Part shown: piece after piece, positions 1 through 6,940 of the stretch
Layout of the letters: each line of letters begins with the position of its first letter
How positions within the stretch are numbered: the first letter of the stretch is position 1
NCBI GenBank assembly: GCA_023230265.1
Contig: JALNXR010000091.1
Span: 1-7,813, forward strand
Reading direction: 5' to 3'
DNA from: Bacteroidales bacterium
GTDB taxonomy: Bacteria > Bacteroidota > Bacteroidia > Bacteroidales > UBA932
Length of the DNA: 7,813 nt
Notes under the pieces: generated by a model
Seen by the model: the letters and a program-made list of their open reading frames with translations, nothing else
What the model was told of the DNA's origin: nothing
Databases searched by the model: none
Made by a program: the position numbers and the translations under genes

Positions 1-477
1 GGAAACATCGTCTTCTACGAGGGAATAATGAAGATCACCAACACTCCCGATCTGGTTGCTGTGGTTATGGGACACGAGATCGCCCATGCACTGGCCAAAC
101 ACGGTAATGAAAGAATGAGCCAGGAGATGGCTGCAGGTATGGCAGGAGAGGTAATAGGTGCCCTGATCAGCGATAAGCCACAGCAGACACAGGCCATCTT
201 TAGTCTTGCATACGGTCTGGGTTCACAGCTGGGTGTTCTGCTTCCCTACTCCAGAAAACACGAGTATGAAGCAGACAGGTTAGGTCTGATCATAATGGCA
301 ATGGCCGGTTATGACATAAATGTGGCACCCGGTTTCTGGGAACAAATGAGCCAGGGCGGTGAAAAGATCCCTGAATTTTTCAGCACTCACCCTTCAGATG
401 CGAACCGGATTAAAAAGATAAAGGAGATATTACCAGAGGCAGCAGGATATCTTCCTGCAAAAACGGCAAAACATTAA
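1..477 (+). CDS. M48 family zinc metallopeptidase, C-terminal part (5' truncated)
   Basis: The reading frame is open from the first base, so the gene starts outside the window; the ATG at 28 is internal. The 158 visible residues begin with GNIVFYEGIM, which matches the family's segment just before the active site. The zinc-binding HEIAH is at residues 25-29, and EYEAD at 88-92 supplies the third zinc ligand (E88 by family analogy). FSTHPSDANRI at 127-137 is the conserved C-terminal block of the M48 branch that includes E. coli LoiP (YggG). Members are usually periplasmic or membrane-anchored proteases that degrade misfolded envelope proteins. The N-terminal signal or lipobox that would settle the location is not in view. 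No TPR extension follows: the protein ends about 28 residues after the THPS block. A 97-base gap separates it from aspS, which has its own promoter-like box, so co-transcription is not required. Family assignment is firm; the substrate is unknown. Confidence 0.93.
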   Translation, partial: GNIVFYEGIMKITNTPDLVAVVMGHEIAHALAKHGNERMSQEMAAGMAGEVIGALISDKPQQTQAIFSLAYGLGSQLGVLLPYSRKHEYEADRLGLIIMAMAGYDINVAPGFWEQMSQGGEKIPEFFSTHPSDANRIKKIKEILPEAAGYLPAKTAKH

Positions 478-509
478 AATGCCTTTATATTTCTGTCACC
501 ATTAATGCA

Positions 510-517
510 TACATTTG
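510..517 (+). promoter_or_regulatory. Probable Bacteroidota -7 promoter box for aspS
   Basis: TACATTTG matches the Bacteroidota -7 consensus TAnnTTTG exactly and lies in the gap between the peptidase and aspS. Transcription would begin a few bases downstream, near 524, leaving a leader of about 50 bases before the ATG at 575. A matching TTTG-type -33 element is not clear: TTTA at 484-487 and TTTCTG at 490-495 are only partial matches or badly spaced. The box overlaps the TTG at 515 that could otherwise start a longer aspS frame. Confidence 0.45.
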
Positions 518-574
518 CACAATTATTGCTTTAAACCAGAGACAGTATTTAAATTATTGACTTCCTTACAGATT

Positions 575-2374
575 ATGTATAGAACACACACTTGCGGAGA
601 GTTACGCATCGACAATGCCGGCCAAAGAGTAGAACTTGCCGGATGGATCCAGAGAATCAGAAAAATGGGAGGAATGAGCTTTGTGGATTTGAGGGACCGT
701 TACGGGATTACCCAGCTGGTCATTGATGATTCAAAAGATCCGGCACTGAATGACATTGTGGGCAGACTTGGAAGGGAGTATGTGGTCAAAGCCACCGGGA
801 CGGTTGCGGAAAGAAGCAGTAAAAACAGCAGGATTCCTACAGGTGATATTGAAATCAGAATAGAATCCCTTACAATACTCAATGCCTCCGAAACTCCTCC
901 GTTCACAATAGAGGATGATACTGACGGAGGTGAAGAGCTCAGGGCAAAGTACAGGTATATTGATCTCAGACGAAATCCCCTGAAAAAAGCACTGGAACTG
1001 AGGCACAAAATGGCACAGGAGACCAGGAACTACCTGGACAGCATAGGCTTCATAGAGATTGAAACGCCGGTTTTGATCAAATCAACTCCGGAAGGGGCCA
1101 GGGACTTTGTGGTACCTTCAAGGATGAATCCGGGAGAGTTCTATGCCCTTCCCCAGAGCCCCCAGCAGCTAAAGCAGTTGCTTATGGTAGCAGGATATGA
1201 TCGTTATTTCCAGATAGTCAGATGTTTCAGGGATGAGGACCTCAGGGCTGACCGTCAACCGGAGTTTACACAGATAGACTGCGAAATGTCCTTTGTAGAG
1301 AGAGAGGATATTCTCACAACCTTTGAGGGGATGATCAAAACTCTCTTCAAAAATATTCTGGGAATTGGTTTTGATCAGGATAAAAAATTCAAATATCACA
1401 AAGCGCCCTTATCAGAAGGAGTATTTCCACGCATCTCATATCAGGATGCTATGAAATATTATGGCTCCGACAAACCTGATATCCGCTTTGGGATGGAGAT
1501 AGCTGATATTAAAGATCTGACTGCAGGACAGAATTTTGCGCCGTTTGATTCAGCTGAATATGTGGGAGGGATATGCGTGAAGGGAGCTGCGGAATATACA
1601 CGCAAACAGACAGACGAACTTACCGAATGGGTCAAGCGACCGCAGATTGGAGCAAAAGGTCTTGTTTATATAAAAGTTACCTCAGAAGGAATAAAATCTT
1701 CTGTAGATAAATTTTACTCTGCAGAACAACTGGAAAAGATAGCTGAGAGAATGGGAGCCGGTAAAGGAGATCTTTTGCTGTTCCTTGCAGGCCCATGGAA
1801 ACGAACACTTGAAGCACTCGGAACACTCAGGATTGAGATGGGGAACAGACTCGGACTAAGGAAAAGTGACGAGTATGCCCCATTGTGGATCTATGACTTT
1901 CCTCTTCTGGAGTGGGATGATGAAACAGGGAGGTTTTATGCCATGCATCACCCCTTTACCTCTCCCAAACCGGAAGATCTGGATAAATTTTTCGGTGCAG
2001 ATAGAGACAGAATAGCAGAGGTATCTGCAAATGCATACGATTTTGTACTTAACGGCACTGAGATAGGCGGAGGTTCAATCCGTATACACGATCAGAAAAT
2101 ACAGGAGCGAATGTTTGAGGTGCTCGGCTTTTCAAAAGAGGAGGCGGAATATCGCTTTGGTTTTATAATGAATGCCTTCAGTTACGGAGCACCTCCTCAT
2201 GGAGGCATTGCATTCGGATTTGACCGTTTTTGTGCACTATTTGGCGGACAGGAGTCTATCAGGGATTTCATCGCATTTCCAAAGAATAACTCGGGAAGGG
2301 ATATGATGATGGATGCCCCTTCAAAAATTGACGAGGGGCAGATGAAAGAGCTGTTTCTCAGGAGTACGATATAA
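575..2374 (+). CDS. aspS: Aspartyl-tRNA synthetase (class II, bacterial type)
   Basis: This cytoplasmic enzyme charges tRNA-Asp with aspartate using ATP. The 599-residue product has the normal bacterial length and domain order. An N-terminal OB-fold anticodon-binding domain (about 1-105) contains [19 protein letters not shown]. The class II catalytic core begins near 120 and has the [14 protein letters not shown] block at 191-204. Motif 2 follows ([16 protein letters not shown], 218-233), then the bacterial GAD insertion (about 300-425). MHHPFTSP lies at 457-464 and motif 3, GIAFGFDR, at 544-551. The frame stays open upstream to a TTG at 515. I chose the ATG at 575 because family members begin with [10 protein letters not shown] or similar, and because the TTG lies inside the promoter-like box. 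No Shine-Dalgarno sequence is visible. Residue 31, at the position that distinguishes tRNA-Asp-specific from relaxed enzymes (Leu in E. coli, His in P. aeruginosa), is Met, so specificity cannot be read off. The CNNM gene follows after 60 bases. Confidence 0.98.
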   Translation: MYRTHTCGELRIDNAGQRVELAGWIQRIRKMGGMSFVDLRDRYGITQLVIDDSKDPALNDIVGRLGREYVVKATGTVAERSSKNSRIPTGDIEIRIESLTILNASETPPFTIEDDTDGGEELRAKYRYIDLRRNPLKKALELRHKMAQETRNYLDSIGFIEIETPVLIKSTPEGARDFVVPSRMNPGEFYALPQSPQQLKQLLMVAGYDRYFQIVRCFRDEDLRADRQPEFTQIDCEMSFVEREDILTTFEGMIKTLFKNILGIGFDQDKKFKYHKAPLSEGVFPRISYQDAMKYYGSDKPDIRFGMEIADIKDLTAGQNFAPFDSAEYVGGICVKGAAEYTRKQTDELTEWVKRPQIGAKGLVYIKVTSEGIKSSVDKFYSAEQLEKIAERMGAGKGDLLLFLAGPWKRTLEALGTLRIEMGNRLGLRKSDEYAPLWIYDFPLLEWDDETGRFYAMHHPFTSPKPEDLDKFFGADRDRIAEVSANAYDFVLNGTEIGGGSIRIHDQKIQERMFEVLGFSKEEAEYRFGFIMNAFSYGAPPHGGIAFGFDRFCALFGGQESIRDFIAFPKNNSGRDMMMDAPSKIDEGQMKELFLRSTI

Positions 2375-2396
2375 TCCATCTGCACAGGAACAGGTG

Positions 2397-2427
2397 TTTG
2401 TAGAGAAAAGATTTAAATTTATATTGC
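2397..2427 (+). promoter_or_regulatory. Possible weak promoter before the CNNM gene
   Basis: TTTG at 2397-2400 could serve as a -33 element. It is followed after 19 bases by TATATTGC (2420-2427), a degenerate version of TAnnTTTG. The spacing suits Bacteroidota promoters, but the -7 box is imperfect. Its end is only seven bases from the ATG at 2435, so a transcript from here would be nearly leaderless. Read-through from aspS is an equally good explanation, since no terminator hairpin is visible in the 60-base gap. Confidence 0.25.
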
Positions 2428-2434
2428 GCTGATA

Positions 2435-3520
2435 ATGGGTCTGTTGTTTGTATATCTGTCGATTGCTCTTACAATTTCTTTTCTCTGCTCAGTTGCTGAG
2501 GCAGTACTTCTTTCCACACCTCTCTCATTCATCAATATGAAGGAGGCAGAAGGGGTAAAATCGGCCTCAATTCTCAGAAAGCAGAAACAGGACATAGACA
2601 AACCCATTGCGGCGATACTCTCTTTAAACACGGTAGCTCACACTGTAGGGGCCTCAGGTGTGGGTGCAGAGGCTATTAAGCTTCTTGGTGATGCTTATTT
2701 TGGTATTGTATCAGCAATTCTCACTCTGCTTATACTTGTTTTGTCCGAGATATTGCCTAAAACTGTCGGTGCCCACTATTGGAAATCAATTGCAATACCA
2801 ATGGGAAGGGTTATTCAGTGGATGATTTACATTGCATACCCCCTGGTGATTATATCGGAATACCTTACTAAAATTATTTCAAAAAAAGCAAAGGGGACAG
2901 CTACAGTGAGCAGGGAAGAGGTTGCTGCGATGGTGGATATTGGAGCCAATGAGGGAACTTTTGAGGAGACCGAGCAGAAGATTATCAGAAACCTTATAAG
3001 GCTGAGAAATGTGAGAGCCAGGGATGTAATGACTCCACGAGTGGTGGTTGCAACTGCTGATGAGGAGATGACTATAGGTGAATTTTTTAAAAATAAGGTC
3101 TATCTCCATTACTCAAGGATTCCTCTGTTTTCGGGAATTGGGGGGAGTTTAGCCGGCTCTGCCGCTTCTGCAAGTTATTCACAGAGAAAAGAACAGATAA
3201 CAGGATTTGTATACAGACAGGAGGTGTTGGAAAATCTCGCAAAAGACAACTTCTCCCAAAAACTCAGGGAGATTAAAAGACCTATAATGGTTGCTCCTGA
3301 TATTCAGCCACTCACCCTTTTATGGGAATCCCTTGTATCACGCAAAGAGCATATTGCTATGATAGTGGATGAATACGGAGGATTCGAGGGTATTGTTACA
3401 ATTGAGGACATTGTAGAGACCATAATGGGGATTGAGATCATGGACGACAGAGATGTAGTTGCAGACCTGCAGCAATTTGCCAGGGAAAGAAAAAGTTCAG
3501 GCAGCAACACTTCTGTATAA
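2435..3520 (+). CDS. CNNM/CorC-family membrane protein (DUF21 + CBS pair), short form
   Basis: An integral inner-membrane protein of the HlyC/CorC (CNNM) family, whose members are linked to Mg2+ or other divalent-cation export. The older name 'hemolysin' is misleading. The DUF21 domain spans about 1-150, with hydrophobic segments near 2-27, 57-80, 87-107 and 120-145 and the family motif SEILPKTVGAHYW at 104-116. A cytosolic acidic helix region (160-190) leads into a CBS pair. The first CBS has RDVMTPR (196-202) and HYSRIPLF (225-232); the second has DEYGGFEGIVTIEDIVETIMG (312-332). A Gly/Ala/Ser-rich stretch of about 17 extra residues (233-250) interrupts the first CBS. The protein stops about 20 residues after the second CBS, so it lacks the C-terminal CorC_HlyC domain of longer relatives. 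The ATG at 2435 is the natural start because the first transmembrane segment begins at once. The transported ion is not determined by sequence. Confidence 0.92.
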   Translation: MGLLFVYLSIALTISFLCSVAEAVLLSTPLSFINMKEAEGVKSASILRKQKQDIDKPIAAILSLNTVAHTVGASGVGAEAIKLLGDAYFGIVSAILTLLILVLSEILPKTVGAHYWKSIAIPMGRVIQWMIYIAYPLVIISEYLTKIISKKAKGTATVSREEVAAMVDIGANEGTFEETEQKIIRNLIRLRNVRARDVMTPRVVVATADEEMTIGEFFKNKVYLHYSRIPLFSGIGGSLAGSAASASYSQRKEQITGFVYRQEVLENLAKDNFSQKLREIKRPIMVAPDIQPLTLLWESLVSRKEHIAMIVDEYGGFEGIVTIEDIVETIMGIEIMDDRDVVADLQQFARERKSSGSNTSV

Positions 3521-3584
3521 ACCTGAACTTATTCTGTGATAGTATCTGAAAGCCTGTACAAGGCCGTCAAATACCGGCGTCTAT

Positions 3585-3629
3585 TATAAAAAACAGCAAT
3601 TGAGCTTATAAAAAAACATCGATTGAGCT
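3585..3629. repeat. Imperfect tandem direct repeat, two units of 22-23 bp
   Basis: Unit 1 (3585-3606) and unit 2 (3607-3629) are directly adjacent. Both read TAT, an A-run (6 then 7), CA, then a variable core, then ATTGAGCT. Over 23 aligned positions there are two mismatches and one indel. The pair sits between the convergent ends of the CNNM gene and mrp. Read on the minus strand, each unit carries a T6 or T7 tract just downstream of the mrp stop. That could aid transcription termination, but I find no strong stem in front of either tract. Confidence 0.7.
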
Positions 3630-3632
3630 GAG

Positions 3633-4691
3633 TTAACGGTAGATTTCAATAATTTTACCGGCAAGCGCCCTGAACGCCTCTCTGCCCTCTCCCTCTTTCA
3701 TTGCTGCCGGGGTTCCGTTATCCCCGTTCTCGCGGATACTCAAAACTATAGGGATCTGTGCAAGCAGAGGTATTCCGAATTTTTCCGAAAGTTTTTGACC
3801 TCCTCCTTTTCCAAAAATATAGTATTTGTTTTCAGGCAATTCTGCCGGAGTGAACCAGGACATATTCTCTACCACACCAATCACAGGCTTGGATATATCT
3901 TTGTTTTTGAACATATTCATCCCCTTTTCTACATCAGCAAGAGCCACCTCCTGGGGGGTGGTAACAACTATTGCTCCGGAGATCGGAATATCCTGAACCA
4001 CCGAGATATGAATATCTCCCGTTCCCGGAGGCAGATCAATCAGCAAAAAGTCCAGTTCACCCCATTTAACCTGGAGGACCATCTGCTTAAGAGCGTTGCT
4101 GGCCATCGGGCCTCTCCAGATAAGCGGCTGGCCGGGCTGGACAAAGTAACCGATCGACATCCATTTAATCCCGAATTTTTCTACCGGCACAATTATCTCC
4201 TGACCGGAAGTGTTATCCACCATGGGCATCTCTCCCTCGGTAGCTGTCATTTTTGGAACAGAGGGACCGTAAACATCTGCATCGGCCAGTCCAACCCTGA
4301 ATCCCTCCCTTGCAAGTGCAACTGCGAGATTGACAGCTACGGTCGATTTGCCTACACCTCCCTTGGTAGATGAAACTGCAATAATGTGACCTACATCTGC
4401 TATCTGCTCCTGACCCAGCTCAAGATTGAGCCGTTTGGTGATCTTTCTCTCCCTCACCAGTTCCATAATCCTGATAACCGGGTTTTCACCGGGGAAAGCA
4501 TCCAGAATTGCCTTTTCACAACTTTTTTTAACAGAAGACGACAAAGGATCCGGTGAAGGAAATACAAGTTTGAACTTTATAACTCCCCCTTCTGTCTTGA
4601 TATCCTCAATCATATTGAGAGATATAACATCTTGTTCCTTAACCGGATGTATAACACCCCTCAAAGCCTCTTCCACTCTTTTAATATCCAT
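3633..4691 (-). CDS. mrp: Mrp/ApbC-type P-loop ATPase (Fe-S carrier family), lacking CxxC
   Basis: A cytoplasmic ParA/MinD-superfamily ATPase of the Mrp/NBP35 family, whose studied members carry and transfer Fe-S clusters. The 352-residue protein has an N-terminal MIP18/DUF59-type domain (about 1-85). The deviant Walker A is KGGVGKST (110-117), with signature Lys110 and Lys115. DADVYGPSVPKM lies at 137-148 and DLPPGTGD at 219-226. GVVENMSWF (272-280) is where family members normally continue into a CxxC pair. Here the sequence reads FTPAELPENKYYIFG with no cysteine, and the whole protein has a single Cys (58). The family fold and ATPase motifs are intact, so it is a real gene, but the classical bridging [4Fe-4S] site is missing. 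The start lies 15 bases after the stop of the S46 peptidase gene, with GGAG nine bases upstream of the ATG. Transcription is therefore probably joint with that peptidase. A function other than cluster transfer is possible. Confidence 0.94.
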   Translation of the reverse strand: MDIKRVEEALRGVIHPVKEQDVISLNMIEDIKTEGGVIKFKLVFPSPDPLSSSVKKSCEKAILDAFPGENPVIRIMELVRERKITKRLNLELGQEQIADVGHIIAVSSTKGGVGKSTVAVNLAVALAREGFRVGLADADVYGPSVPKMTATEGEMPMVDNTSGQEIIVPVEKFGIKWMSIGYFVQPGQPLIWRGPMASNALKQMVLQVKWGELDFLLIDLPPGTGDIHISVVQDIPISGAIVVTTPQEVALADVEKGMNMFKNKDISKPVIGVVENMSWFTPAELPENKYYIFGKGGGQKLSEKFGIPLLAQIPIVLSIRENGDNGTPAAMKEGEGREAFRALAGKIIEIYR

Positions 4692-4700
4692 AGCTATTAT

Positions 4701-4704
4701 CTCC
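4701..4704 (-). promoter_or_regulatory. Shine-Dalgarno-like GGAG before mrp
   Basis: On the minus strand GGAG lies in the 15-base gap after the peptidase stop, nine bases before the mrp ATG. Such a match is uncommon in this phylum, where initiation mostly relies on A/U-rich upstream regions. It may help mrp translation as the second gene of a transcript, or it may be chance. Confidence 0.3.
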
Positions 4705-4706
4705 GG

Positions 4707-6851
4707 TTACTTAATAATTGTCATTTCATCCAGCAGATAGCCGGCACCTCCGAATTTGTCCATAATAAAGAGAACGTAACGGATATCCACATTAATACAC
4801 CTTTGCAGATTCGGCTCAAATATAACATCTCCGCTCATAGCCTCCCAGTTGCCGTCAAATGCAATACCTATCAATTCGCCGGAAGCGTTCATAACAGGGC
4901 TTCCCGAATTACCGCCGGTAATATCGTTGTTTGATATAAAAGCAACCGGAAGTTCACCGTTTTTCATGGCATACTGCCCGTAATCCTTTTTATTGTAAAG
5001 ATCTTTAAGCTTTGCAGGGACCACGAACTCCCAGTTTGAGGGATCCTCTTTTTCCATCACTCCATTGAGAGTTGTAACGTGTTCATAGATCACTCCATCC
5101 TTGGGAGAGTAGTTAAGAACCTGTCCATAAGTCATTCTCATAGTTGAGTTGGCATCAGGATAGATGGCCTGATCCTTTTTCATCTCCAACAGACCGGCAA
5201 TGTATGTCTTGTTACCTTTTTCATAAAGTCTGGAAGAGGAGTTAAGATCGTTCCGAAGCGGAGGTATCATGGCAAATATGCTTCTTCCCATTATCAGGGC
5301 AGGATCTTCTGACAGACTGATCTCGCGGTTGTTAAGTGCGGCAGAAATCTTCTCTTTTGATGTAAAGGCGGTTTTGTCGAACAGATAATCGACATAATTA
5401 TCAACTGATCCGCCAAACCGGGTGTCAATTGTGGTGTAAAATGAAGGCAGATCATCTTTGGACACCCTCTCCCTAAAGAGTTTTATCATAGCCTTGGCTA
5501 CCTTTCTGTCTGTTGATTCAGAGTAATTTACAAAGAAGTTGTCAATTCTTCCCTCCAGCTCCTTAGCCATATTCATTGCAGTTTCAATATTCCCCTTTTC
5601 AAGATTTGAGGCTATGCCGATATAGTAATTGGCCACAGATGCCACCTCTATGTTCCCGAGGGTCTCGGTAAGATATCTGTAAAGGCATATATTCTCCTCT
5701 CTCTCTTCGATCGCTTTTTTGAGATCTCCGAGAGCATTTATGAAGCGCTCCTCTCTTGATTTATTCCCGTTAATCCATCCGGCAAACTCCTCCTCTTCCT
5801 GAGCTCTCCGCTCTGCAACTTTTAGCTTTTTAAAGGTTTCATTCATACCCATTGCCTTCTTCCAGAAGTTGGACGATCCTGCATATTTACTGGAGTACTG
5901 TAATCTTACCTTAGGATCTGCGAGCATCTCCTTCATAAGCACCTCCTGTCTGAGTCCTCTGGCCTCTATCATTATTGAGTTGGTTCTGACAGTCTGATCA
6001 ACCTCCCGGGATGTCATAAACCGGCTGGTCCTTCCGGGATAGCCGATAATCATTGAGAAATCACCGGGTTCAATGCCCCTGAGAGATATTGTAAGATGTT
6101 TCTTTGCTTTATAGGGTTGGTTATCGGGAGAGTAGGGTGCGGGATTATTGTCTTTACCAGCATATACCCTGAACATGGAGAAATCCCCGGTATGGCGTGG
6201 CCACATCCAGTTGTCGGTATCAGCTCCGAATTTGCCGATTGATGAAGGGGGAGCACCTACAAAACGGATATCGGTGTAGGTTTTTGTAATCATCATTAAA
6301 TATGTGTTTCCGCCAAAAAATGAAGCAACTCTTCCTTTAAGGAATTTATTGCCGGCAATCGCCTTGGCGATTAGCTCTTCTGAAATAGCAGCAAGTGCTT
6401 TTGCGCTCTCTTCCGGTGTGGTTGCTTTTGCAACAGCATTTTCCACATCTTTGGTCACATCAACTATATTCTCAAGGAATGTAACTGTAAGGCCCGGAGA
6501 AGGAAGCTCCTGCTCGCGGTTCATAGCCCAATAGCCATCCTGAAGATAATCGTGCTCAACGGTGCTGAGTTTTTGGATTGAACCATAACCGCAGTGGTGG
6601 TTTGTTAATAAAAGACCCTCTTTGGAGATGATTTCTCCTGTGCATCCACCTCCAAAGCTTATTACAGCATCTTTAAGGCTTGAGTTGTTTATGTCGTATA
6701 TGTCTTTAGCGGTGAGTTTAAAGCCAAGTTCCGACATTTTCTTGCTATTTAACTTCTCTATCAGAGGGAGAAGCCACATGCCTTCATCTCCTCTGAGCGG
6801 GCTAAAAGAGAGGAGTAAAGCGCCCAAAATTAATAGACTGATTTTTTTCAT
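4707..6851 (-). CDS. dpp7: S46 family dipeptidyl-peptidase, DPP7 type (secreted serine peptidase)
   Basis: A periplasmic exopeptidase that removes dipeptides from the N-terminus of oligopeptides, feeding amino-acid use in proteolytic Bacteroidota. The 714-residue length equals that of known DPP7/DPP11. A signal peptide is clear: Lys2-Lys3, hydrophobic core 5-16, mature part starting near DEGMWLLP (22-29), no lipobox. The chymotrypsin-like halves flank a helical insertion (about 280-560). Catalytic residues by family alignment are His86 (in TNHHCG), Asp223 (in RHTGDFS) and Ser649 (in GGNSGSP). Eighteen residues after the serine, in AFDGNWEAMSGD, lies Gly667. This is the S1 position that is Gly in DPP7 (hydrophobic P1) and Arg in DPP11 (Asp/Glu P1), so DPP7-like specificity is inferred. 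NNDITGG at 641-647 matches the substrate N-terminus-binding region. The gene diverges from the glycerate kinase and has an exact TAnnTTTG box upstream; mrp follows 15 bases downstream. Confidence 0.96.
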   Translation of the reverse strand: MKKISLLILGALLLSFSPLRGDEGMWLLPLIEKLNSKKMSELGFKLTAKDIYDINNSSLKDAVISFGGGCTGEIISKEGLLLTNHHCGYGSIQKLSTVEHDYLQDGYWAMNREQELPSPGLTVTFLENIVDVTKDVENAVAKATTPEESAKALAAISEELIAKAIAGNKFLKGRVASFFGGNTYLMMITKTYTDIRFVGAPPSSIGKFGADTDNWMWPRHTGDFSMFRVYAGKDNNPAPYSPDNQPYKAKKHLTISLRGIEPGDFSMIIGYPGRTSRFMTSREVDQTVRTNSIMIEARGLRQEVLMKEMLADPKVRLQYSSKYAGSSNFWKKAMGMNETFKKLKVAERRAQEEEEFAGWINGNKSREERFINALGDLKKAIEEREENICLYRYLTETLGNIEVASVANYYIGIASNLEKGNIETAMNMAKELEGRIDNFFVNYSESTDRKVAKAMIKLFRERVSKDDLPSFYTTIDTRFGGSVDNYVDYLFDKTAFTSKEKISAALNNREISLSEDPALIMGRSIFAMIPPLRNDLNSSSRLYEKGNKTYIAGLLEMKKDQAIYPDANSTMRMTYGQVLNYSPKDGVIYEHVTTLNGVMEKEDPSNWEFVVPAKLKDLYNKKDYGQYAMKNGELPVAFISNNDITGGNSGSPVMNASGELIGIAFDGNWEAMSGDVIFEPNLQRCINVDIRYVLFIMDKFGGAGYLLDEMTIIK

Positions 6852-6889
6852 TTAGTTGTTATAAAATAATTAGTTAGTATGATTGATGA

Positions 6890-6897
6890 CAAAGATA
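6890..6897 (-). promoter_or_regulatory. Probable -7 promoter box for the S46 peptidase (and mrp)
   Basis: On the minus strand this reads TATCTTTG, an exact TAnnTTTG match. It would place the transcript start around 6883, about 30 bases before the ATG at 6851. The nearest upstream TTTTG (minus strand, 6924-6928) is 26 bases away, longer than the usual spacing of about 20, so the -33 element is uncertain. Confidence 0.45.
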
Positions 6898-6901
6898 TAT
6901 T

Positions 6902-6917
6902 TTTATTTGTACATTTA
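6902..6917 (+). promoter_or_regulatory. Possible -7 box(es) for the glycerate kinase gene
   Basis: Two overlapping near-matches to TAnnTTTG lie in the AT-rich divergent gap: TTTATTTG (6902-6909) and TACATTTA (6910-6917), each with one mismatch. Either would give a leader of roughly 15-25 bases before the ATG at 6941. No well-spaced TTTG -33 element is seen. In such AT-rich DNA, single-mismatch boxes are expected by chance. Confidence 0.25.
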
Positions 6918-6940
6918 TTCATTCAAAAGGGTTAAAAACC

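Noticed and set aside
700..1399. Several minus-strand open frames of 76-102 codons within aspS
   Set aside because: All lie antisense to conserved AspRS sequence and show no domain or start signal of their own.
3552..3578. Two short hairpins (3552-3564 and 3563-3578) as a terminator for the CNNM gene
   Set aside because: Each has only a 4-bp stem, they overlap, and no T-tract follows on the plus strand.
3795..4373. Plus-strand open frame of 192 codons inside mrp
   Set aside because: It is antisense to the strongly conserved Mrp coding sequence, has no recognisable domain and reads as a shadow frame.
4426..4934. Plus-strand open frames of about 100 codons across the mrp/S46 junction
   Set aside because: They are antisense to two clear genes and have no homology I recognise.
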